Shown: piece after piece, positions 39,501 to 51,500 of the stretch
Layout of the letters: each line of letters starts with the position of its first letter
How positions within the stretch are numbered: the stretch's first letter is position 1
NCBI RefSeq assembly: GCF_016097555.1
Contig: NC_054713.1
Coordinates: forward strand, 11,516,973 to 11,580,972
Direction: 5' to 3'
Length of the DNA: 64,000 nt
Source of the DNA: Gigantopelta aegis
Lineage: Eukaryota > Mollusca > Gastropoda > Neomphalida > Peltospiridae
The notes under the pieces: model-generated
The model's database searches: none
What the model was told of the DNA's origin: nothing
Seen by the model: only the letters and a program-made list of their open reading frames with translations
Made by a program: the position numbers and the translations under genes

Positions 39501-42500
39501 GATTAGAAGCAGCAGACGGAGCAGGTAAACCCTCCTTCTGATAGGCGGTCAGGATAGAAGACCGGATCCAGGTGGCCACCGTGTTCTTGGTAAGGTCCCT
39601 CAACCGACTCTGGTTACAGGAAAGGAAAAGTCTTTTGCGATGTTGTCGAAAAGATCTGGTCCTCTCGATGTACTGGTGCAGGGCTCTGACAGGGCACAAC
39701 GCCAAGTCCTCAACGTCCGCCGGACCAACGATAGAGGAGAGGGCCTGCACAACATACGAACGAGGCGCTTGGTCTGGTAACTGATTCTTTGCAACAAAGT
39801 TCATGAGTAACCCCAAGTTGACTGCACGCCGATCTTGGTGAAAACGTACCAAGTCTACATCAAGAGCATGGAGTTCTGAGACACGGGCAGCCGTGGCAAA
39901 AACCGAGTAAAAAAACACCGTCTTCCGCATCAAGTCTTGCAGGGAAGAGGATTCGATCGGCTCATAAGGTGCGGTCGATAACGCTCGTAACACCAGATTC
40001 AGGTCCCATCTTGGTGGCCGAAACCGGTGTACTTGATCATCAAGGCGAAACCCTTTGATCATCTTATGGATCTCAGGAATACCCGATAACTTCGTTCCAG
40101 TAGCGACATCACGAACAGTAGCGATGACCGAAACGTACCCAGCGATGGTAGACCCCTTTAATCGTAAAGTGGTCCGCAGATACAGCCAAAAAACCCAGCA
40201 AGACGAAGTATCTGGATCGTCTGAGGTTTGAGGTTTTGCCGGAAAACACCCTCGGTGAAAGCAAAGCCATCTGACGTTAGTAGTAGATGATCTGTGCGCT
40301 TTCAAAATGGCCGCCGTAGAATGTGAAGAAAAACCTTTCTTTCTCAAACTCTTGGCGATAAAGTCCACGCGTGCAGTTGGAACAACTGCGGACGTGGATG
40401 GTATAGTCTTGACGTGGGATGCAGCAAATACAGATGCATCCCAGTCTGGCAGCGGTAAAGGATGTGGATCGGCAAGACGTATTAGATCTGGATACCACAT
40501 CCTGGATGGCCACATTGGAGCAATGAGTAACAGGCGACAATGGTACAGCTGAAACCTCTGAAGCACCCTTGGAAGGAGGATTCGTGGAGGAAAAGCGTAC
40601 GCGTCCATCTGTTCCCAGCTGATGGCCAAGGCGTCGAGATCCAGAGCTTCGGGATCCAGCACACCGGAGACACGTAAACCCTCAGCTGATGGTTGAATCG
40701 TGTGGCGAAGAGATCGATGTTTGGTGTCCAAAGTCTGTCGCACACCCATCGAAACGCTTCGGGATGGAGCATCCATTCCGTCGGCTGTGGAGACGACGGC
40801 CGAGGACAGTGTGTCGACTAGTACATTGGAAACCCCTGGAATATGGCGAGCCCGAAGTTGCAACGGAATCTCGTCAACCAGCTTGTAGAGACGATAAGAA
40901 GTCAACTGCAGCAGACTGCTGGAGTGGGTTCCGCCCTGACGGTTGTATATATAAGCCACCGCGGTAGTACTGTCTGTGGCTACCATGAGAGAGGCGCCTG
41001 ACAGCATCTCTCGCCAATGAAAGATGACGTAAACTGACAACACATCTCCAACAGGTTGATGTGTAGATCGGCTTCATCTGGAAACCCACAGCCACCAACA
41101 GGGACTGGACTGCAAGGCGACTGGTAAACCGGATCAGCAAATCTGCGTTTATTGTACTGAATGCATGGATTCAGAAACAAACTGGATACCGCGACCTCTA
41201 AGCATAAAATGTTGCGGCCGACGTCAAAATTACTATTGCAATGATACTTCATGAAACAGTAATAGAGTGATTCAGGAATCAAGACTCGGAAACAGCGACC
41301 CCGTGATACAGGCAAGAGCCAAGACAGCGTAGCAACTCGCTACGCTACATGCCCGATATACCTGGAAGTGAAGCAACGCAAAAACAGCAACCGGCTAAAA
41401 TCCACGGCCGTCACACCACCGGTGCGAAACCAGCAGCAGAGACCATCTAGACAGCATCGGTCACGAACTTCTGGCGGTAACAACAGTAAACGTCAGTGAG
41501 TTGATAAGCCGCAATGAACCATAGGAAAAACGGGTGACGGTAAAACCCCCGTACCACGTGATGGCAACTGGATAACTTCCGGAACCAGCGGAAGTAGCGA
41601 CGTCTTGCATCGCCACCGGATATAGAGAACGATCTGCCGAATGTCGCTGAACCTTCCTCGAACAAGAGAATATCGGTGCACGGGATCTCAACACAAGTGA
41701 CCGGACCAGTAGACTTTCTTCGTCACCAACCCGGAACGCTTGTAAACGTCGACCCCTTCACGGCAAAGAGCCGTATGTAGACCACAGGTCTGCCAAGATT
41801 ACCGGCTTGTGCTGAAAGTCAAGAATGGATCGCTTCAGGCAAGTTCGGTGACGATAGTGTGCAATCGTAGTGCACATCGACGTCACGGAAGATATAAGGT
41901 AGACCAACATCAAGAGTCGACGGCTAGAACAAGGCATATCCTCTGGCATCCTGCACATGAGGAGTTATGGTCGCCATGTACAACATGTACGGCTGAACTG
42001 AAGCCATCGACAGGACACGTTTGCCAATCTGTAAGTTCTAGGAAGACGTCTGGTCCCCGCCGGAAACAGCGTCATCCAAGGCCGGCGTCACACCGTTTGA
42101 AGGATAGGTTGAAGACGGGATAAGTAGTTTTTACGTTCGTTGTGACGAATGGGGAACGGCAACAAACGAAGTCTAATCAAGTAAACCGACATCGGATCAG
42201 TCCTCAACGGAAACCTTCTAGAATGGTGCGAACGTGGACTGTGAAGTGTACGAAAGCATATACACCGCAGCGACGACAAACAGGCACAGCCATGTGGGTC
42301 ACTGCGGTCCGGATCTTCTATAACGGAAGGTGCCGACGCATCATCTGGGAAAATCGGTCAGTAACTGGCACAGGCACTTCGATCCAATGTACTGGCTGCA
42401 TCGGAAACCACGGACCGTGGACGGTCCCGTCAGGCGCCGTGTAACCTGAACGCCGAATCAGCTGCCGACTGGTGTGGACGGTACGATGTACACGGACCGG

Positions 42501-45500
42501 CAGGAGCCGGTGGAAAGCACTTTGGACACTGCACCACTTCGATCGATCACGGGACGACGGTAACCGGAACGGTGAGCCGATGACGCAATTTTCCAATTCG
42601 TTACAGGGCTCCGTCTGCTTGCTGGAACACGATACGCACGGGCCCAGTTACTGGTAGCCGTGTAAACCGACGGGGGCCTGTGGCAGCCCAACGATCGAAT
42701 GCCGATATCTGCCGGTGGATGGAACCTCCGTGGCGATAATCGAACCCTCTTGGCTGAAACCGGTGGATGGGCCAGCGGCGGTAGCATATCAATATGGACA
42801 GCCAGACAATCCCTCAGTGACAAGTGGTCCGCCGCATCCAGATCTTCCAGCACCGCATGAACCGATACATCATCAGAAAGTCACGTAGCACCGTGAACAG
42901 GCCAGTCGCTCTGGTCATGGCCCGATGGAGATACCGGAGAACCGGGACCGTGGGCGGTCCCTTGTGGATACCAGAGGAACGGATGACCACATCGTCGTTG
43001 GATGTGGCAAGGACGCAACATGGCGTAGACAGCCGCCAAGCAATCCCTCATAGTCATATGGTCCGTAGAGTCGGCTCTTCAATGACAGATGCCGCAGGCG
43101 CTTCATCACCAAAGTCTCGTAGAACTCGAGCACAGGCCAATCGATGTACCGTAATGGAAGCCGCTGGTTAAACCGGACCGTGGATGGTCCCGTCTAGCCC
43201 TCGGAGGCCTTGGAAGCCACATCAACTGAAGGTTTGGCGCTGACGATCCTATGGAACCCGTAGGGAGCCATACAGGTCATGTGGAACGGCTACGGTCCCG
43301 GCTCCGATGCGCCGAAGGGGACTTCCCCGCCGAAGATCGGTGAGCCTTGGGAATCCGTGGAGCGTCTATCTGAATGAGCCGGCTTCTTAGAGGGGGGCTG
43401 CGTAGAGAACGCAGGCCTGTCATCCGAAGTCCTAAGTAACGGTGGAGCTGAAGAAGCCGCACCCCCTGACGAGGGGACTGGAACCGGGACCTGACCCCGA
43501 ACTCGCCGATTTAGGTAAGGTCGCCATTGACGCCATTGTTTCTTCCAGCATGGTCGGTAGAATTGAACGTAAACTCTCTTACCGCCACGGAGTCAGCAAT
43601 CGAAGGCGAAGATTCCACCTTCTTGTTCCTCGAAGATTCCACCTTCTTGGTCCTCCTGACACCACCTTCAGGAAGCCGCGAACTCGACATCAGACAAGCC
43701 CGCACAAAGGTCGCATCTAGAAGTGAGGCACACGAACACGACAACCTGGGTCGCCGCCGGCTAACTTCTTCCAGCGTAACACGCTCGAACTAGTCGCCTG
43801 AACATTATCAGATATGATAATAGTAATTTTTCAATCTGTGAAAAGAAAGAAAATACCAACCATAAACACAAATACAAAGCCGGTAAATAAAGACGCCATT
43901 TTGCAAAATGGCGTCCGACACGACAACCGGCGATATAACAACATTCATGTAATTAACACTTTGCAAGTCAAGCGAAATACGCGAAAGACATATGAAAGCA
44001 ACCGAAGCAACGAAAGCTAACGAAAAATTAAGGGGAAAACCATTTCACCCCAAACACAAAGCCAGTCAACACAGACGCCATTTTGCAATGGCGTCCGACA
44101 CGACAACCGGCAATATAAACAACATTTCATGTAATTAAACGCTTGGAAGTCAAGTGAAATACGCGAAAAGAACATACGAAAGCTAATGAAAACGAAGGTG
44201 AAAAACATTTCACCCAAACACTAATACAAAACCAAAGGTCTTATAAAAGTTGACTCCAAACAGAGCCAAGCAAAAGGACGTCCAGACCCTTTAGCGAAGA
44301 GAAAAAGAAGGAAGTTACAGTCATGTGACCGGAACTAGAGAGCAGTATGCAGTAGAAGAATTTAGGCCATCCCATTGGCTGTTGGGATGTTCGGACCAGA
44401 CCACTTGCGTGGGGGGGAGGTGCACTTGTTTGAGGACAGGTAATGTCTATAGAAACTGTATTTTGGTAATTCTGACAAAGTTTTAGAGAGTAAACCCACT
44501 AGATATTTCATTTAGCAGCAAGGGATCTTTTATATATGCACTTTCCCATTGACAAGATAGCACATACCACAGTCTTTGATGTACCAGTCGTAGTGCACTT
44601 GCTGGAACAAGAAATAGCCCATAGGTCCCACTGACGGGGATCGATCCTAGACCGACCATGCATCAGGTGAGCGCTTTACCATTAGGCTACATCCAGCTCC
44701 ATTAGCATTTCAAATACATACATGCTGTTACAACACCCACCACCAAAAAAAAACTAAACAACCATGGCATAAAATTATATATATTTTTTTGTGTTCCTTA
44801 ATTTAGCCCATGCATGACTACCTTACCTAAATATCTGACATGCCAGGTTGGGGGTATTTCTGTATATTTTTTGTAGAACACCAACATCATTGGGGGCTGA
44901 GAGCCACCACCACCCCTCTCATTTCCATATACCTCTTCCCTGAAAACCGAAGAAGAGATATCTTTTGATTAATACATCAGTAATATAAATTGAATATATG
45001 ATTTATGTACCATTACCTACCCAACTACCTATAAATTATATCAAACAGTTTAAAGTTTTTTTTGTTAACATCACCACTAGAGCACATTGATTTGTTAATC
45101 ATCGGCTATTGGATGTCAAACATTTGGTCATTATGACAGGGCCCATCCTGTTCATTGCCAAATTAGCCAATTGCTAAATAAATGTGTATCCAAAATGACT
45201 ACAAACTTTGAGTTTTTAGCTCATAAATATTCCTTAAACTAATCACATTTCAATAACTTTCAAGGAAATATTCTATATATCTGAACGTTTAACATCACAG
45301 ACTCATTTTTCACTCTATTATAATAACTTTATCCAAAATGTGTTACAGGTTGGGAGATTAACCAAACTTAGTGTCCATTTTTACAGGTTTGTGACTTTAA
45401 ACTGAAAGTGAAAGTACTTTGTATTGAGCTGCATCCAGTACTCCAGCTGTTCAGTGATGCGTTGTTTCCCTCCTCATGCCGAGAGATCCGTGACGAACAG

Positions 45501-48500
45501 ACCCGAGTTGAACGAGCACGTTTCGTCGGCTTTATCTTCATCCTCTTCGCAACCTGCCTTGTTCTTGAAGTCAATGTAGTCAGCATAGGTTGTTCTGAAA
45601 CAATCAAAAACAAAAGAAATGTTTTATTTAACAAAACACTCAAAACATTTATATGTATGATGATATAGCGTCAGACATATGGTTATGGACCACACAGATA
45701 TTGAGAGAGGAAACCCGCTGTCGCCACTTCATGGGTCTACTCTTTCCGGGGGGGATTAGCAGCAAGGGATCTTTTTATATGCAACCCATCCCACAGACAG
45801 GATTTTACATATCACGGCCTTTTTGATATACCAGTTGTGGTGCCACTGGCTTGAACAAGAAATAGCCCAATAGGGCCCACCGACGGGGATCGATCCCACA
45901 CACGACCGCGCATCGAGCAGCGATGTAACCACAGGGCTACGTCCCGCCCTAGTTGTTCTGAAGAAGATTTTTTTTTTTTTTTTTTTTTTTTTTACATAAG
46001 ATGATGTGAAGGGAGGTGACAAGAGACAAGGTAAGTGGTAAGGGCATAGAAGGGCAAGGCAAAACAGGGCGGTTTAATGTTGCTCGCCAAATCTCCAAAG
46101 AAAAAAAGTNNNNNNNNNNNNNNNNNNNNNNNNNNNNNNNNNNNNNNNNNNNNNNNNNNNNNNNNNNNNNNNNNNNNNNNNNNNNNNNNNNNNNNNNNNN
46201 NNNNNNNNNNNNNNNNNNNNNNNNNNNNNNNNNNNNNNNNNNNNNNNNNNNNNNNNNNNNNNNNNNNNNNNNNNNNNNNNNNNNNNNNNNNNNNNNNNNN
46301 NNNNNNNNNGTTACAGATTCAGGAATTTAAATTTATTTGGATTATAAAAATCAGCCTGCGCCCTTCGTCTTCACCTCAACAATGGGAGTCGGTACAGGGG
46401 GTACACACATGTATGTTATTGGAAAAAACCAATGTTTTTTGATAGAGTAGTATGGGATTTTTATCTGCAGCTTTCTAACAGACCAGCCGGCACCACGATG
46501 GTATATCAAAGGGCCGTGGTATGTGCTTCCCTGTCATAATGGGATGGTACATATAAAAGATCCCATTGATGACTAACTCGAAAGAGTAGCCCCCGAAGTG
46601 GCGACAAGTGGGTTTTCTCCCTCAATATCGGTGTTGGCCTTAACCATATGTCCGACGCCACTTAACCTGTCAAAAAATGTGGGTTGAATGCAGTCGTTCG
46701 TTAAATAAAACATTTCCATTTCTAACAGACAGAACATCTCATACTGTTACCAAGGTCTTTGATGTACCAGTCGTGGTGCACTGACTGAGATGGAAAATAT
46801 CCAGTCAGAGAACAGGACCACCAAGGGGATTTGATCCTTCAACCCCAGCACCTCAGCTGAGCACTCTTCCAGCTGAGCTACAACCCTACCACTAAATAAC
46901 AACATAAAATCAATGATAAATGACCCTCTAATAGCTTTATGAGAAATACTATACATATCAACACAGACAGGGTACGACAATGTCCAGGGTAAGTTTTATT
47001 ATTTCAAAGTTTGCTTTTCTTTAATGACACCACTAGATTATATTGATTTATTGATTATTGGCTATTGGATGTAAACTGTATTTTGGTAATTCTGACAAAG
47101 TTTTAGAGAGTAAACCCACTAGATATTTCATTTAGCAGCAAGGGATCTTTTATATATGCACTTTCCCATTGACAAGATAGCACATACCACAGTCTTTGAT
47201 GTACCAGTCGTAGTGCACTTGCTGGAACAAGAAATAGCCCATAGGTCCCACTGACGGGGATCGATCCTAGACCGACCATGCATCAGGTGAGCGCTTTACC
47301 ATTAGGCTACATCCAGCTCCATTAGCATTTCAAATACATACATGCTGTACAACACCCACCACCAAAAAAACTAAACAAACATGGCATAAAATTAGATATA
47401 TTTTTGTGTTCCTTAATTTAGCCCATGCATGACTTACCTAAATATCTGACATGCCAGGTTGGGGGTATTTCTGTATATTTTTTGTAGAACACCAACATCA
47501 TTGGGGGCTGAGAGCCACCACCACCCCTCTCATTTCCATATACCTCTTCCCTGAAAACCGAAGAAGAGATATCTTTTGATTAATACATTCAGTAATATAA
47601 ATTGAATATATGAATTTATGTACCATTACCTACCCAACTACCTATATAATTATATCAAACAGTTAAAGTTTGTTTTTGTTTAACATCACCACTAGAGCAC
47701 ATTGATTTGTTAATCATCGGCTATTGGATGTCAAACATTTGGTCATTATGACAGGGCCCATCCTGTTCATTGCCAAATTAGCCAATTGCTAAATAAATGT
47801 GTATCCAAAATGACTACAAACATTTGAGTTTTTAGCTCATAAAATATTCCTTAAACTAATCACATTTCAATAACTTTCAAGGAAATATTCTATAATATCT
47901 GAACGTTTTAACATCACAGACTATTTTCACTCTATTATAACTTTATCCAAAATGTGTTACAGGTTGGGAGATTAACCAAACTTAGTGTCCATTTTTACAG
48001 GTTTGTGACTTTAAACTGAAAGTGAAAGTACTTTGTATTGAGCTGCATCCAGTACTCCAGCTGTTCAGTGATGCGTTGTTTCCTCCATGCCGAGAGATCC
48101 GTGACGAACAGACCCGAGTTGAACGAGCACGTCGTCGGCTTTATCTTCATCAGCTTCACCTGCTTGTTCTTGAAGTCAATGTAGTCAGCATAGTTGTTCT
48201 GAAACAATCAAAACAAAAGAAATGTTTTATTTAACAAAACACTCAAAACATTTTATTTATGATTATATAGCGTCAGACATATGGTTATGGACCACACAGA
48301 TATTGAGAGAGGAAACCCGCTGTCGCCACTTCATGGGCTACTCTTTCCGATTAGCAGCAAGGGATCTTTTATATGCACCATCCCACAGACAGGATTTTAC
48401 ATATCACGGCCTTTGATATACCAGTTGTGGTGCACTGGCTTGAACAAGAAATAGCCCAATGGGCCCACCGACGGGGATCGATCCCACACCGACCGCGCAT

Positions 48501-51500
48501 CGAGCCAGCGATGTACCACAGGGCTACGTCCCGCCCTAGTTGTTCTGAAGAAGAATTTTTTTTTTTTTTTTTTTTTTTTTACATAAGATGATGTGAAGGG
48601 AGGTGACAAGAGACAAGGTAAGTGGTAAGGGCATAGAAGGGCAAGGCAAAACAGGGCAGGGTTTAAGCTGTTGCTCGCCAAATCTCCAAATGCAAATTAA
48701 AGTTTAATTTGGCGAATATATTTCATTACTAACTCGCCAATAAGCTAATTCGAAAATCATTGGTCATTCATAGATGTGGATGTACCGCCATTTTGGCTGT
48801 TTCGCTAAATGAAACTTGAATTTGAAGATGGATTTTGTTAGCTAATATTTTCTGGCCTTCAACCTAAACTCTGAACAGATCAGGTAGAACAGAATAAGCT
48901 GGGGCAGAAAAGGGCAGTGCAAGGCAAGGTAAGGTATGGTAAGGTATGGCAAGGAAAGGCAGGGAAGGGTAAGGTAGAACAGGGGCTGGCAGGGAACACA
49001 AAAGAACAAAATGGAAAGGAAAGCAAAGCAAAGCAAAGCAAAGCAAAGCAAAGCACAGGTCAGTAAAGAACAAGAGGCTCATGAGGCATGCATTTCTCAC
49101 CTGGTATTAAACTAACCATACTTCTGAAAGTGAACCATAGTAATAATGATTTATCACAGATGAGAATTTGGTTATTAACATAACATATGGACAAATGAAG
49201 ATGTGCATACAAATGTATTTTAAGCTGAACAAATAAATGATCCACTTTTATCACTGACAGCATATGCCTTGACATTTTGTAAATTTTAATTTCACCTGAG
49301 ACACAATTATGAAATAACTGGTGTAAACTGGTGATGGTCAGAGTCATCAGAGGATCATTTGTATCAGCTTTGTGACTGAAATCTATGCAGTAGAACTTGA
49401 GAACAAGTCGAAAATCTCTCAGCCAATCAGAGGCTAGGGTAGCCATATTAGATTTTAAATTGTTGTGAAAAATAACAACACCTGGTTGAAATCTGCACGG
49501 TAAAACATGACAGGCCATATTGGATCTTGAATTGGCCCCAAAAATACCAACACTTGGTCAGGTCCTTGAGAGGATCATTTGTACTTGAGAAGTGAAAAAT
49601 GTCTTGGTCAGAGGCCAGGGTTGGACACCTAGGATTTTGAACAAGCCATAAAAATAACAACACTTGGTCAGGGCCGTGGAAGGATCATTAGGACCAAGTT
49701 TGGTTGAAATCTGCCTGGTGGAACTGGAGAAGATATAAAAGATGCAAAGAAAACTTGATGAATGCCAGACGGGTGTCATTGCATAAGCTCCATTCAGCTT
49801 TCGGGCCAGGTGAGCTAATAAGCCAAGACGAGAAAGAGATAGAGGATAATAAACAAGTTACCAGTTATTATCAAATTTAAGTCCCGAGTGAAATAATGTT
49901 CAGTTGTCACGAGCTTTAGCTTTATATATTCACGAGGGACATAAATTTGATAATAACTGGTACCGTGTTTGTTATTCTATTTATTACCTCAGCTACTTTT
50001 TCTCTAGAAGCCTTTATTTTCGACGCACATGCACGAAAGGCCAACCTGTATAGAAACGATGTAAACCACTTTGCGCACTTTTCTGAGAATTGCTATAACT
50101 TAGTAATTTAATCACGTTCATAAAAAATTCTAAAAAACCAAGTGTTCTTTATTCTGCTACAAAATCTATAAAGAATTGCATTAAAATGACATTTTGTTAT
50201 AAATTTAACACCAAAAATAGAGAGCCGTAAACGCAAATTCCTTAAACTACATGACGTCATTTTGTGTTTGCCAAATCGTGATGACGTCATATTTAGTACC
50301 GACACGGTCATTGGTTTGTAATCGTCAAATCGTCCAATAGTATTGTTCGTTAGACCATTGCAGAATATTTTTTTCTCACTGAGAAAATATGGAAAATATT
50401 TTCCCCATTATGAGTGACCGCTGGGGTAATAAATAGAGATTAATACATTTTTTTTATTATTATTATTTTTTTTTTCTTTCTTTCTTTCGTTTTATTATTA
50501 TTTATTATTTTTTTTCTCTCACTAAGACAGGATCGAAGTCGCAGTAACCCAATTGGCTAATTAACCAGCCAATAAACATCGTTAGATAATCAACCAAGAT
50601 AGGACACCACTAATTATCGCCTATTTTTTGCAGCACTCTCATTGGTCCAATCCAGCCAATCACGGATCAAGAACCCTACTACACCTAACTGTAAATAAAC
50701 TGCACGAATTTGTCTTTGCACCAGTACCATGTTTTTTTTGTTTTTTTTTATTACTGATGCATTCCATCTTAGCTAACTAAGGTAAGTCAACTAGGGTTCC
50801 AGAAGCAAAGACATGCAGGAAAACCAATACCCAACTATCCAGATAGCCTGAAGACAAACCAAGTAAGCCTACTAAAATCCTATATTTAGGGGGCGGGAAT
50901 CAAAATTCTTCTAAGTACCTAGATCGGTGCATATATGTATATATGCATATATGTATACAATTGCTACTTGCCACCATTAGTTTCGTTTTATTGCATTGGT
51001 AATAAAGTTAAGTATGCCAAGCACTAGGCTTTTAAACCAATACCTATACTATAAGGGTTTAACCCTTCAAATTAGATAGCTAGGCTAGTTTAACTCCCCC
51101 TCCGTCATTGTATTCAATGCTATACAAGGACAGAGGGGGATGGGTGGTCATGAATAACCGTTGAACTCACTAGAATAGGGACTTAAGACAATAGGTACAA
51201 CCGTAACACAAAACTAGGATTCACACACAGACTACATGCTCACTGCATCAGTACACAGGGTGCATTGACTAATGATAACAATGCACCCGCCCCCATTTAA
51301 TGGCCCAGCACGTACTCTAATAAGGAACAACACAAAAGAATACCGTTCCGAGTACACAACTGCAATGCACCCGGGGGAAGCTGAACAAAAGAATATCGGC
51401 CTCCCCCACCCAAACCCCCAATACTTGCTGCTGGTAATAACTTGGTACTTGGTGATGCCTCGACCAGAAGTGGTCAGGCCCTTTATAAGGGCCCTATGGG

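Larger units (their letters stand above)
38380..44452 (-). mobile_element. DIRS-like tyrosine-recombinase retroelement (fossil)
   Basis: About 6.07 kb. It has inverted terminal repeats (about 38405-38564 and 44306-44452, both with GGTGCACTTGTTTGAGGACA or its complement). An internal complementary region at 38614-38699 lies next to the recombinase end, as DIRS elements have. One long minus-strand open region, about 39286-41043, carries an RNase H-like part and a tyrosine-recombinase part. I do not recognise a reverse transcriptase or a gag-like protein in 41.2-44 kb, so the element looks broken or incomplete, with several breaks likely. AAA flanks it on both sides with no longer target duplication, fitting recombinase-style insertion. 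It is probably young, because an empty copy of the site exists at 47.07 kb. Confidence 0.85.
38312..44703 (-). mobile_element. SINE family A interrupted by the DIRS-like element
   Basis: The tail side 38312-38379 and core/head 44453-44703 are one SINE. The uninterrupted equivalent is at 47010-47325. Confidence 0.88.
46310..48690. repeat. Second copy of the 37.6-38.38 and 44.45-46.11 kb locus, without the DIRS-like insertion
   Basis: In the same order it contains the 37.6 kb unique sequence, the family B SINE (46490-46720), the A2-type SINE (46740-46890), the uninterrupted family A SINE (47010-47325), GLT8D1 exons 8 and 7, and the family B SINE at 48220. Its first 400 bases are error-rich. 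Confidence 0.93.

Noticed and set aside
41809-43793. Plus-strand open frames across the DIRS-like element
   Set aside because: GC-richer element sequence gives chance antisense frames; no recognisable domains.
38380-44452. LTR retrotransposon or Crypton
   Set aside because: Termini are inverted, not direct; an RNase H-like part accompanies the tyrosine recombinase, and an internal complementary region is present, which points to DIRS.
46310-48690. Genuine tandem duplication of GLT8D1 exons 7-8
   Set aside because: Exact collinearity, error-rich edges and a 200-N join favour uncollapsed haplotypes; two in-line copies would also disrupt the protein.
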